Origin: Isosphaeraceae bacterium
GTDB taxonomy: Bacteria; Planctomycetota; Planctomycetia; Isosphaerales; Isosphaeraceae
Direction: 5' to 3'
DNA: 34,331 nucleotides
Assembly: GCA_025356475.1 (NCBI GenBank)
Contig: JANXSX010000029.1
Coordinates: 1 to 34,331 of the forward strand
Shown in pieces: positions 6,830-14,551 of the stretch (position 1 is the first letter of the stretch; each line of letters starts with the position of its first letter). The notes below the pieces were generated by a model. That model was not told the origin of the DNA. It did not search any database and saw only the letters and a list, made by a program, of their open reading frames with translations. The position numbers were made by a program, and so were the translations under genes.

Positions 6830-7046
6830 GCTTCGCTTAACCCGTTATCAACGCATCTATCTTTGAAAGTAGGTAGTCAGTGGCGAGTTCAATCTCCCGA
6901 GAAGAAGGTCCTACCGACCTATCGAAATGCCTGCCCTGGCGATGAGGTAGGCGTGGGAGTTCGTATCCGGGTGTTGCGAAGAGAATACATTCCGTCGCGA
7001 TAAATTGATGATCGTTTGTATGTTCAGAACGGGTTAAGCGATGCTT
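6828..7046. mobile_element. 219 bp element with 19-bp terminal inverted repeats (MITE-like, or an unusually long attC)
   Basis: The ends AAGCTTCGCTTAACCCGTT (6828-6846) and, on the other strand, AAGCATCGCTTAACCCGTT (7046-7028) match at 18 of 19 positions. The element interrupts the integrase-like reading frame. A 73-codon minus-strand ORF (7058-6837) spans almost all of it and overlaps the toxin stop as TGATG; I cannot assign it. The inner heptamers GCTTAAC and GTTAAGC also fit attC core sites, and the position 12-18 nt after the toxin gene would suit an attC, but the inner arms pair poorly. Confidence 0.5.
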
Positions 7047-7057
7047 TACGCTTAGCA

Positions 7058-7339
7058 TCAGTACACTTGATCGTGAGCACCCAAGGATAAAAGCAGAATC
7101 GCCTCCGAACCTTCGTGTTGCATGTACTCGAAAACCACGCGCAAATCATAGCCCCCGCTGCATGCCCAACAACCCGAAAGCGACCCCTGCAACTTATGCG
7201 TCCGTAACGACGGGTGCGAGGCGTCGGCAGATAACTGTTCGAGAGTTGCCTCGACTGACGCGGCCATCCCCGGCCGAGACTTCAACCAGGCGCGAAGGTC
7301 GCGAGCAAATGCTGGCGAGCGGAACAGCGTCCGGTTCAC
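7058..7339 (-). CDS. RelE/ParE-family toxin of a type II toxin-antitoxin pair
   Basis: A 93-residue protein starting at a GTG (7339) that overlaps the antitoxin stop as GTGA, indicating translational coupling. The fold signature is that of RelE/ParE/YafQ-type mRNA interferases: a basic N-terminal helical part, then LRTHKLQGSLSGCWACSGGYDLRVVFEY and a C-terminal LLLSLGAHDQVY. The pattern 'HKL.G.L.G.W....G..LR..F....' with a final 'G.HD.VY' is typical of the family. A longer frame up to 7384 is open but runs inside the antitoxin gene and is not needed. It sits beyond the putative integrase remnant, on the same strand as the cassettes. Confidence 0.85.
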   Translation of the reverse strand: MNRTLFRSPAFARDLRAWLKSRPGMAASVEATLEQLSADASHPSLRTHKLQGSLSGCWACSGGYDLRVVFEYMQHEGSEAILLLSLGAHDQVY

Positions 7340-7551
7340 GACATCGCCTCTCGCACCAACTCCGCCGCCGTCATTGCCTGGCATTGACCGGCCGCGAACT
7401 CGCGCCGGGCCTGTGCCACGGTTGCCGCCACACGGTCCCGGCCTCGCTCAGCTAAGCGGCGACTTAGGACAGCCACCAACTCGGTCTGTGCCTCTAGATC
7501 GAGTTGCTCGGCCGCATCGAGGACATCGGCGAAAACCAAAATCTGACTCAT
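7336..7551 (-). CDS. Antitoxin of the RelE/ParE-type pair
   Basis: A 71-residue, largely helical protein (ADVLDAAEQLDLEAQTELVAVL, then SRRLAERGRDRV and ARREFAAGQC). It resembles small antitoxins that pair with RelE/ParE toxins in planctomycetes and cyanobacteria. The ATG at 7551 is followed by the toxin gene with a four-base GTGA overlap. The antitoxin presumably binds and neutralises the toxin and represses the operon; this is family knowledge, not shown here. Confidence 0.8.
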   Translation of the reverse strand: MSQILVFADVLDAAEQLDLEAQTELVAVLSRRLAERGRDRVAATVAQARREFAAGQCQAMTAAELVREAMS

Positions 7552-7738
7552 GGCGATCTCCCAACAGGTAACAGCAATTCCAGGCTACTCAGTGCCGGAG
7601 ACGCTGGCAAGTGGATCGATAATCGGGGCAGACTGAATCGGACATTGATCGCAGTCTGGATTTGGCCTGCTCCGAATGGCATGAACTTAATGTTGACCAC
7701 ATCGGGCAGACCGGCGAAGCACGCCAGGAAGGCGTCCG

Positions 7739-7961
7739 CTAATCGGGAGTTCCAAACTCGTCGATCCCGACATCGCGGACGCGACCGTCTGCGATGTCGC
7801 GCCTCACCTTAGCTGCTAGCTGCGACAACTGATCCTGCGAGTTGGCAAACGCCTCGTCCCATCGGCGGTCGTCGGCGAGTTCTTCCAGGATAAGGGCGGC
7901 GATTGCGTCCTGCTCGGACGCGGAGAGCTTCCCCGATGGCTTGCTCTAAAAGTTGAGTCAT
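7739..7961 (-). pseudogene. Frameshifted second antitoxin gene
   Basis: From the ATG at 7961 the frame encodes MTQLLEQAIGE and then loses sense. After a shift of frame the sequence continues as PSGKLSASEQDAIAALILEE, then LADDRRWDEAFANSQDQLSQ and LAAKVRRDIADGRVRDVG, to TAG at 7739-7741. Together these match a common small antitoxin family of the form MTQLLE.A...L...EQDA.A..ILEEL. The gene has suffered a small deletion or frameshift near codon 11. Immediately downstream, the frame after the stop reads FLACFAGLPD, which may be the start of its decayed toxin, but nothing more is recognisable between 7552 and 7738. Confidence 0.7.
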
Positions 7962-8111
7962 CCGTCGCCCCCTCGGATTGTCGTACGAACCCCGTTCCCA
8001 CCAACGATATCCGAAGGATAGTCGGGATGGCTAGCGCCCGTTTCCGAGCGACCGGGGTCGCCCCAGGGATGGCCCGAGTCGGTGGGACCTTCTTGGTAAC
8101 TTGCCGAGATC

Positions 8112-8160
8112 CCAAAACAAAAGCGACCGTCGCCCAGCAAAGATTGCTGAGGACGGTCGC
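8112..8160 (-). terminator. Rho-independent terminator of nrdJ
   Basis: On the minus strand the stem GCGACCGTC...GACGGTCGC (8160-8152 with 8131-8123), extended inward by CAGCAA/TGCTG, is followed by TTTTGTTTT. It lies 41 nt after the nrdJ stop codon. Confidence 0.9.
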
Positions 8161-8200
8161 ATTGATAAAGGATGACTTGCTCAGGGATCGGAACGTCAGA

Positions 8201-11200
8201 TCATGAGCAACCCATGCTGTTACCGCAGTTGAAGCAGCGGTAGCAGGTGCCGCACCGGACGGTCAGGGCTCCGCAGTTGTCGCAGGCGGGTGCATCGCTC
8301 TGGAAGCGAGCAAACTGATCCTGTTGCGCCCCGTGTGAGGCAACATTGGGCTCAGGGTGGTGGTGATTTTGGACCACGTTCAAGTTCAGGTGCGAGCCGG
8401 TCTTGGGCAGAGCCGCCTCAGCCTCAACATGATCAAGATCGTCCATCGTCGCCGTTCGGTGGCCATTGACCTTCACGACAGGAGCCACTGGGGCGGCTGG
8501 GGCGTCGATATAGGCGTCCCGATTGGGAGCATTGGCCGCTCTATAGCCGGGCAGGAACTCCATCCCCATCCAGCGGAAGATGTAGTCGGTCACACTCTTG
8601 GCGATCGGAATATCCGGATTCTTGGTGAAGCCGGCTGGTTCGAACCGCTGGTGAGCGAACTTGTTTACGAAGACCGACAGCGGCACGCCATACTGAAGAC
8701 CCATCGACACCAGAGTGCCGATCGTGTCCATCAGCCCGCCGATCGTTGATCCTTCCTTGGCCATCGTGACAAAGAGTTCGCCAGGTCGGCCATCCGCAAA
8801 GAAGCCGACCGTAACGTAACCTTCGTGACCTTGGATGTCGAACTTGTGGGTCAGGCTTTGACGGGTGTCGGGTAACCGCTCACGGCGCGGGTGAGGAACG
8901 ACGGAAATCGCCGCTGGGGCTGGAGTTGCAACCGGAGCTGGAGTTGGCATTGAGGCAGCGACCACGAGGGCGGCAGCGGCTTCGACTTTGTCCTTCTCCT
9001 TCGTTTCATCGCTCTTCGTGCTCACCGGCTGGCTTCCCTTCGAGCCGTCTCGGTAGATCGCCAGGGCTTTCAGACCGAGCTTCCAGCCTTCGAGGTAAGC
9101 GTTGCGAATATCCGCAACTGTCGCCTCCGTCGGCATGTTGACCGTCTTGCTGATTGCTCCGGAGAGGAACGGCTGAACAGCCGCCATCATCTCCAGGTGG
9201 CCGCGATAGAGGATCGACCGACCCCCTTGAGGAGGGGCAAACGCACAGTCGAAGACCGGCAGGTGCTGGTCCTTGAGGCTGGGCGCACCTTCAATCGTGT
9301 CGTAACCGTCGATATAGTCGAGGATTCCCTTGATCTTCGGCTCGTCGTAGCCCAAGGTCCGCAGGGCCATCGGCACGGTGCGGTTGACGATCTTGAGCAT
9401 GCCCCCACCGGCCAAGCTCTTGTACTTCACCAGCGCGATGTCGGGCTCGATCCCCGTCGTGTCGCAATCCATCATGAACGCAATCGTTCCCGTGGGGGCC
9501 AGCACCGTCACCTGGCTGTTGCGATACCCGTGCTTACGACCCATGTCGATGCACTCGTCCCAGACCTTACGAGCCTCGGCCACAAGTTCAGGAGGGCCAG
9601 AACGATCGATCGAATTGACCGAGTCGCGATGCATCTCCATCACCTTCAACATTGGCTCGCGATTGAGGGCGAACCCGTCGAAAGCCCCAAGGTGCGCAGC
9701 ATGCTCGGAACTGGTCAGATAGGCCTGTCCGTGCATGATCGCTGTGATGCTACCGGCCAGAGCGCGGCCTTCGTCGGAGTCGTAAGGCAGACCACTCGCC
9801 ATGATCAGGCTGCCGAGATTCGCGAAACCCAGTCCCAGGGGCCGGAACTTGTGGCTATTCGCGGCGATCCGCTCGGTGGGGTAGCTCGCGTTGTCGACCA
9901 GAATATCCTGGGCAGTGATGAAGATCCGGCAGGCCGCTCGGAAGCCTTTGAAGTCAAAGCTACCGTCTTCGCGACGGAACTTCATCAGGTTGATCGACGA
10001 CAGGTTACAGGCGCTATCGTCGATGAACATGTACTCGGAGCACGGGTTCGACGAGTTAATGGGTGCGGTGTTAGGGCACGTGTGCCACTTCTGGATCGTG
10101 TCTTCATACTGCATACCGGGGTCGCCACAGAGCCAGGTCCCTTCGGCGATGGCGTTCATCAGCGTGAGGGCAGGCATCGTCTCCACTGGACGACCGGTTG
10201 TGACCGACTTCGTGGTCCAGTCGCCGCCCGACTCGACGCAATTCAAGAACGCGTCGGTGACCCGGACGGTCAAGTTGGCGTTCTGGAACATCACCGAGCT
10301 ATAGGCTTCGCCATTGAAGTTAGCGTCGTAACCTGAGGCGATCAGGGTGTGGGCCTTCTTCTCTTCCTTGGTCTTGCACTCGATGAACTCAAGGATATCG
10401 GGGTGCCAGATCTTGAGAGTCTGCATCTTGGCGGCCCGACGGGTCTTGCCACCGCTCTTGACGACACTGGCGATCGCGTCGTAAACCCGCATGAAGCTCA
10501 CGGGACCTGAGGGGCGACCGCCGCCGGAGAGCTTTTCTTTGCTCGATCGCAGAGTCGACAGGTCTGTGCCTGTGCCTGAGCCAAACTTGAAGAGCATCGC
10601 CTCGGCCGTCGCCAGCCGCATGATGTCCTGCATGTCATCGGAGACGCTCTGGATAAAACAGGCTGAGCCTTGGGGGTACTGGTAGGCGCTGGTCGCCTTG
10701 ACGATCCCACGCGTCTCTTCGTCCCACCGCCAATTGTTGGCCGGCCCGGTGATGCCGTAGCGATGGTACAAGCCGACATTGAACCAAACCGGCGAGTTGA
10801 ACGAGCCGTACTGGTTCAGGCAAAGGGCGGTTAGCTCGTCATAAAACGCGTCAGCATCCGCACTTGTGGCGAAGTAGCCGTCTTGACGACCCCAATCGGC
10901 GATCGTACGAGTGACGCGGTCCACGAGTTCGCGAACGCTGGTTTCTCGTTCGGGGGTATCGACTTCACCATAGAAGTACTTGCTGACAACCACGTTTGTG
11001 GCCAGCAAGCTCCAGTTAGTGGGGATCTCGCAATCGGTCTGTTCGAAGATCACTCGGCCCCGCTCGTCCTTGATGGCGGCGGTGCGTCGATCCCATTCGA
11101 CTTGATCATAGGGGCTGATCCCTTCGGTGCTGAAGATTCGGGGGACAGTCATCCCCGACCGCCCTTGAGCGCCACGGGCTACGTCCTGACGTCCCGCGAC

Positions 11201-11224
11201 CATCTTCTCTTCGACCGTTGCCAT
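8201..11224 (-). CDS. nrdJ: Vitamin B12-dependent (class II) ribonucleoside-diphosphate reductase
   Basis: A 1007-residue adenosylcobalamin-dependent ribonucleotide reductase, which makes deoxyribonucleotides in the cytoplasm. Recognisable blocks include NSPVWFNVGLYHRYG near the N-terminus, FKFGSGTGTDLSTLRSS, GKTRRAAKM, the active-site NPCSEYMFIDDSACNLSSI, LAPTGTIAFMMDCDTTGIEP, and a C-terminal TSCPD-like domain (LMDTIGTLVSMGLQYG). The C-terminus is a Cys-rich zinc-ribbon-like tail (CDNCG, CGTCYRCFNCG). The ATG at 11224 is chosen because GGAGAG lies eight nt upstream and the residues N-terminal to it (up to 11380) have no family similarity. An oxygen-independent enzyme of this type is common in planctomycetes. 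A strong terminator follows; no cobalamin riboswitch was recognised upstream. Confidence 0.95.
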   Translation of the reverse strand: MATVEEKMVAGRQDVARGAQGRSGMTVPRIFSTEGISPYDQVEWDRRTAAIKDERGRVIFEQTDCEIPTNWSLLATNVVVSKYFYGEVDTPERETSVRELVDRVTRTIADWGRQDGYFATSADADAFYDELTALCLNQYGSFNSPVWFNVGLYHRYGITGPANNWRWDEETRGIVKATSAYQYPQGSACFIQSVSDDMQDIMRLATAEAMLFKFGSGTGTDLSTLRSSKEKLSGGGRPSGPVSFMRVYDAIASVVKSGGKTRRAAKMQTLKIWHPDILEFIECKTKEEKKAHTLIASGYDANFNGEAYSSVMFQNANLTVRVTDAFLNCVESGGDWTTKSVTTGRPVETMPALTLMNAIAEGTWLCGDPGMQYEDTIQKWHTCPNTAPINSSNPCSEYMFIDDSACNLSSINLMKFRREDGSFDFKGFRAACRIFITAQDILVDNASYPTERIAANSHKFRPLGLGFANLGSLIMASGLPYDSDEGRALAGSITAIMHGQAYLTSSEHAAHLGAFDGFALNREPMLKVMEMHRDSVNSIDRSGPPELVAEARKVWDECIDMGRKHGYRNSQVTVLAPTGTIAFMMDCDTTGIEPDIALVKYKSLAGGGMLKIVNRTVPMALRTLGYDEPKIKGILDYIDGYDTIEGAPSLKDQHLPVFDCAFAPPQGGRSILYRGHLEMMAAVQPFLSGAISKTVNMPTEATVADIRNAYLEGWKLGLKALAIYRDGSKGSQPVSTKSDETKEKDKVEAAAALVVAASMPTPAPVATPAPAAISVVPHPRRERLPDTRQSLTHKFDIQGHEGYVTVGFFADGRPGELFVTMAKEGSTIGGLMDTIGTLVSMGLQYGVPLSVFVNKFAHQRFEPAGFTKNPDIPIAKSVTDYIFRWMGMEFLPGYRAANAPNRDAYIDAPAAPVAPVVKVNGHRTATMDDLDHVEAEAALPKTGSHLNLNVVQNHHHPEPNVASHGAQQDQFARFQSDAPACDNCGALTVRCGTCYRCFNCGNSMGCS

Positions 11225-11611
11225 GGAGTCTCTCCGGGTCGAACAGCCCATCGGCATGACGGGCTGTGTCGCTGTAATCCTTAACATACACGTGACCAGG
11301 TGTCCAGTACCTAACGCCCAAAACCGTTTGGTGGTGGGTGCGATCCCTCTTGGAGTACGGTTCGTGACCTGTTGGAACAATCAGAGAGGAGATGCATTAT
11401 CCGTTAGGTGGCCATCGTCTACCACGCGATCCAACGGGGGATGTTTAGCATCTGGACCATGAATGTCTCGAGGTCAGTTTATCCGCAGAGCAAGGTACAG
11501 AGACATGCCCGTGTGAAAGAATTGAGAAGAGGAGATCCGATTGTGCCAAAACGCGAAGACGTGCCGTGTGGGCAGCCTTGGGATGCAGGCATACCCAAGC
11601 AAGAACAAGGC
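11225..11611. other. Intergenic region upstream of nrdJ
   Basis: No credible gene in this stretch. A hairpin sits just before the nrdJ ribosome site (listed separately). ACCTAACG and CGTTAGGT at 11311 and 11401 form an 8-bp inverted pair but have no attC arms. Confidence 0.6.
11243..11267 (-). promoter_or_regulatory. Hairpin in the nrdJ leader
   Basis: ACAGCCC (11243-11249) pairs with GGGCTGT (11261-11267) around an 11-nt loop, 19 nt upstream of the nrdJ ATG and next to its ribosome site. It could affect translation or be a repressor site; no known consensus (for instance an NrdR box) was recognised. Confidence 0.4.
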
Positions 11612-11663
11612 CAAAAATAGAAAAACCGCGCCCTGTCAAGCTTTGCAAGACAGAGAACGGTTT
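11612..11663 (-). terminator. Rho-independent terminator of rplU
   Basis: On the minus strand AACCG..CTGTC (11662-11649) pairs with GACAG..CGGTT (11637-11624) around TTGCAAAGCTT and runs into TTTTTCTATTTTT. It lies about 40 nt after the rplU stop. Confidence 0.85.
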
Positions 11664-11701
11664 GGCGATCCGAGCCAATCAGCATGTCTGAAAAAGGCAG
11701 G

Positions 11702-12019
11702 TCAAACCGGAGAGACCACAGCGGTGATAATCACCGTCGTGTAGGGCTGCCGGTGGCCGTTACGGCGACGCAGGTTCTTGCGTCGGCGGAACTTCTGAAT
11801 AATGATCTTCTTGTCGCGGAATTGTTTAACAATGGTCGCAGTGACTTGCGCACCATCAAGCGTTGGGAAACCAATGATCGGCGCACCTTCGCCCGCGATC
11901 AAAAGTACCTTCTTGAACTGCACTTCGCCCCCGTGTTCGCCATCGCGGCGATCCACGACGATCGTGTCTCCCTCGCGAACACGATACTGGTGGCTACCGT
12001 CCTCAAAAATCGCATACAT
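11702..12019 (-). CDS. rplU: 50S ribosomal protein L21
   Basis: A 105-residue protein matching bacterial L21 along its length: MYAIFEDGSHQYRVREGD, IVVDRRDGEHGGEVQF, KVLLIAGEG, and the signature near the C-terminus KKIIIQKFRRRKNLRRRNGH followed by RQPYTTV. The ATG at 12019 has GGAGGAG about ten nt upstream. In most bacteria rplU is followed directly by rpmA (L27); here the gene is followed by a terminator and no L27 gene is present, so L27 must be encoded elsewhere. Confidence 0.97.
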   Translation of the reverse strand: MYAIFEDGSHQYRVREGDTIVVDRRDGEHGGEVQFKKVLLIAGEGAPIIGFPTLDGAQVTATIVKQFRDKKIIIQKFRRRKNLRRRNGHRQPYTTVIITAVVSPV

Positions 12020-12700
12020 CCGTCAAAACTCCTCCGCAGTCGCGGCGGCCTGCCCGACCGGGTCACGCCTAACTTTTCCGTTCAAACCTGTCTGACGCAA
12101 TCAAACAGCAAGGCTCCGGGTCGGGTCGGTCCCCGGGAGTCGAAAGTATCACTGTACCGAGACCACGCCCGAACGTCCAGCCGATTGGCCGATTGTTTTC
12201 CGCAAGACACTTGGCGACCCACCACGCCAGCCGTTTAAGCCTCAACATCGGGGCTCAGTGGTAAATTCCGCCCGTTAACGCTCACCGGGTGAGCACTATT
12301 GATTGTGCAAGCCTCTTTGCGAGGTTCATTGTCTGGCCAAGACCCGTGAGGCGGATTACAGTCGAGTCCTCCATGAACAACTTCGTCTTATCGTTCAGGC
12401 CGCGTCTCTAAAATCTTCACTGGGGAATCTTATCTCCATAATCGATCGCCATCGGTGCCCAGCCCGCAGGCAAGAGAGGTGCCAAAGTCTATCACGAGCC
12501 TGATCAAGAGAGGTCGCTGATGCTCGCTAGAACAAGTCGATTGTCAATCCATCCCGGGAACGCTGACGAAAGAACTTCCCGATTGATGTGAAACCTTGGC
12601 CGGAATTGCTCCCTGATGAATCAGGAATCTCTGAGCGGGAGTATCATGTCACAGAAGCAGCCAATGCCTGGATGCTCGACCCGAATCGCGACTGGAACTG
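12020..12700. other. Long intergenic region without a recognisable gene
   Basis: No ORF in the 681 bases has a convincing start, ribosome site and protein-like composition. A short hairpin GCTCACC/GGGTGAGC lies near 12280-12294. The region must contain the rplU promoter (minus strand) and probably that of the membrane protein gene at 12719; no clear -35/-10 pair was picked out, and no tRNA-like fold was seen. Confidence 0.5.
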
Positions 12701-12718
12701 GTGGAGCAGCCGAGCCCG

Positions 12719-13426
12719 ATGTCCGAGACACGTTCCAAACCCGACGAGCCTCAGCCGATCCGTGAGCTGACGATCTGGATGATCGCCATGCTCATCCTGG
12801 GAGCATTGCCTTGGGTGACCGGGTTCCAGGAGCGAGCCCTTGCGGAAGCGGTTGAGGCGGGATCCGCTCGGGCGGAACGACGCGGGATTGGCGAGGTCCG
12901 TGACGATCAGATCCGCAAAGCCGTGAAGGCTCAACAGGATACAGAACCATTCTGGATGACGTTGTGGCTGCTAGGCGATCTCTTGATTGAGCCGGTGGCG
13001 ATCGCGTTGCGAGCCGTCGCTGTCGCGACTTCCTTTGCTGCCCTGGCCGCCCTCTCGGGTCGGACCATCGGCTTCGAATCGGCGTTTGAAGACTGCGCAC
13101 GCTCACAGCGTTTCTGGGTTTTGGGACTCGCCGTTCGGGTCGGCTTGATGCTCGTCTTGCGGCGGAGTGAGGTCGATACCTCGCTTGCATTGTTACTCCC
13201 CGAGGGACCTGTCTCGGCCCTGACCTGGCTGTTTTGCAGACAGATCGACGTCTTCACAACGCTCGGCTGGTTGTCGATGGCCAAAGGGGGCTGGAAGCGC
13301 GGCCAGGTCAATCTCTTCGCCGCCCTGCTCGTCTGCGGGCTCTTCGCCAGCGTTGAAGTGGTCTCACGCGTGTCGTTCGAGGCCGCGATCGGGATGGTGA
13401 TTCGGCTGAGAATCACAGCGGAATGA
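12719..13426 (+). CDS. Multi-pass membrane protein of unknown function (Yip1-like appearance)
   Basis: A 235-residue integral membrane protein. Hydrophobic segments lie at about residues 17-38, 85-110, 125-145, 170-190 and 200-220. Between the first two is a soluble, charged loop of about 45 residues (RALAEAVEAGSARAERRG and following). The layout of an N-terminal polar stretch plus four or five closely spaced TM segments recalls Yip1-domain proteins, but no motif secures it. The ATG at 12719 is preferred; a GTG at 12701 in frame is possible (GGAG lies at 12703). It is convergent with the TolQ-like gene that ends at 13546. Confidence 0.7.
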   Translation: MSETRSKPDEPQPIRELTIWMIAMLILGALPWVTGFQERALAEAVEAGSARAERRGIGEVRDDQIRKAVKAQQDTEPFWMTLWLLGDLLIEPVAIALRAVAVATSFAALAALSGRTIGFESAFEDCARSQRFWVLGLAVRVGLMLVLRRSEVDTSLALLLPEGPVSALTWLFCRQIDVFTTLGWLSMAKGGWKRGQVNLFAALLVCGLFASVEVVSRVSFEAAIGMVIRLRITAE

Positions 13427-13545
13427 CGGGTTTCTTCTGGGAGGCGGCTCAGCGTCCTGCTTTACGCAATCTTCCGGTTATACCCTGGGAGCTGATCGAG
13501 AAGAGGGGCAGAAGCAGCTCGAAACTGCGGTCCACCCCTCAGCAT

Positions 13546-14499
13546 TCAATCCAGATCGATGGCTCGTGAGTCGCGTTTCCGACCACCGCCTAGCGACTCG
13601 GGGATCTCGACTCGCATCGTATGAGGGCCTCGGGGAGAGGCTGGCTGGTTCGTCGTGTGACGTCGAGTTTCGATCGGTCGCGAATCGACTAAGGGCATCG
13701 ACATAGCGATCGCGTCGACCGTCTCTGCTCCGAGTCGATCGAGGGTGCCGGAGAGCTTCTCGATCCGACCGATTAGCCCGTCGTAGATGACAAGGGCGAG
13801 AATCGCCAGGGCAACTCCAGCGGTGAGTGGCCCTAAAGCCGTCCCCAAGGCCGGGGCCCATGTCGCGCCCGGAAGGGTTAAACTCCGTCCAGCCGAGAGC
13901 AAGGAGCCGAGAAGGCCGATAAGCGGAGCGAGCGCGGCAATCCGCCGCAGGGTGCCCACATTGCGACGCAATTGGTCGACCTCAACCCGAACGGCCAGCG
14001 CCACCGCCCGATCAAGATCCGTCGTCGGACGTCCCCACCGCCTCACGGCGGCCAGGGCAACTCGCGAGGCGGGTGATGGATTTAACTCGCACAAATCCAA
14101 GGCTTTATGGCGGTCAAGCTTCCCTTCCTCCATGCGATCGCTGAAGCGGGTCATGAAGTCCTTGGGGGTGATCCGTCGTCGCCGGACCTTCCAGGTCCGT
14201 TCGACCATCACCAGGGTTCCGAGCACGGCACAGGCACCGAGGCCTCCCCAAGTGACCCGGTCAACAGGAGGGGTTCGGTTATACCAAGCCATAGCGGTCA
14301 GGCCCGATTTCTTGATCTGGGTGTAGGCCTGATCGGCCATCGGGTGACCAAACGGGCCGGCCGCAACGCCAGGATCGGCGGCACCGGTAAGACTCACCAG
14401 AAGTCCTGCACATAGGACAAACCCCGTGCCCTGCTGGCGAAAGCGGGTCGGAGTCCATCGGAAAGCGGCAACAGCGTTCGCCTTCGACGAGCGTGGCAT
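13546..14499 (-). CDS. MotA/TolQ/ExbB-family proton channel protein
   Basis: A 317-residue inner-membrane protein. Segments: a signal-like or TM stretch at 24-41, TM at about 83-99, a cytoplasmic helical part (100-180), then TM at about 187-204 and 219-240. The diagnostic block LRRIAALAPLIGLLGSLLS is shared with ExbB/TolQ/MotA channel subunits. An Arg-rich, disordered C-terminal tail follows. The ATG at 14499 has AAGGA upstream; the open frame extends to 14880 but the extra part overlaps the end of the TPR gene. It lies 52 nt after that gene and is probably co-transcribed. An ExbD/TolR partner is expected but not found in the window. Confidence 0.88.
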   Translation of the reverse strand: MPRSSKANAVAAFRWTPTRFRQQGTGFVLCAGLLVSLTGAADPGVAAGPFGHPMADQAYTQIKKSGLTAMAWYNRTPPVDRVTWGGLGACAVLGTLVMVERTWKVRRRRITPKDFMTRFSDRMEEGKLDRHKALDLCELNPSPASRVALAAVRRWGRPTTDLDRAVALAVRVEVDQLRRNVGTLRRIAALAPLIGLLGSLLSAGRSLTLPGATWAPALGTALGPLTAGVALAILALVIYDGLIGRIEKLSGTLDRLGAETVDAIAMSMPLVDSRPIETRRHTTNQPASPRGPHTMRVEIPESLGGGRKRDSRAIDLD

Positions 14500-14551
14500 G
14501 CGGTGGGTTCCTTCCCAGCACCGGGAGATCGAACAGGGCGGTCCCGACGGA

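Noticed and set aside
9197-10336. 379-codon plus-strand ORF
   Set aside because: It lies entirely antisense inside nrdJ.
11311-11408. ACCTAAC ... GTTAGGT pair upstream of nrdJ, resembling attC cores
   Set aside because: The inner arms do not pair and there is no cassette structure; an 8-bp inverted match over about 100 bp can arise by chance.
11225-11460. Possible cobalamin riboswitch upstream of nrdJ
   Set aside because: The conserved B12-box sequence was not found on the minus strand; only a simple hairpin is visible.
12303-12770. Two plus-strand ORFs of 60-66 codons in the rplU upstream gap
   Set aside because: No ribosome sites, no protein-like pattern, and the second runs into the membrane protein gene in another frame.
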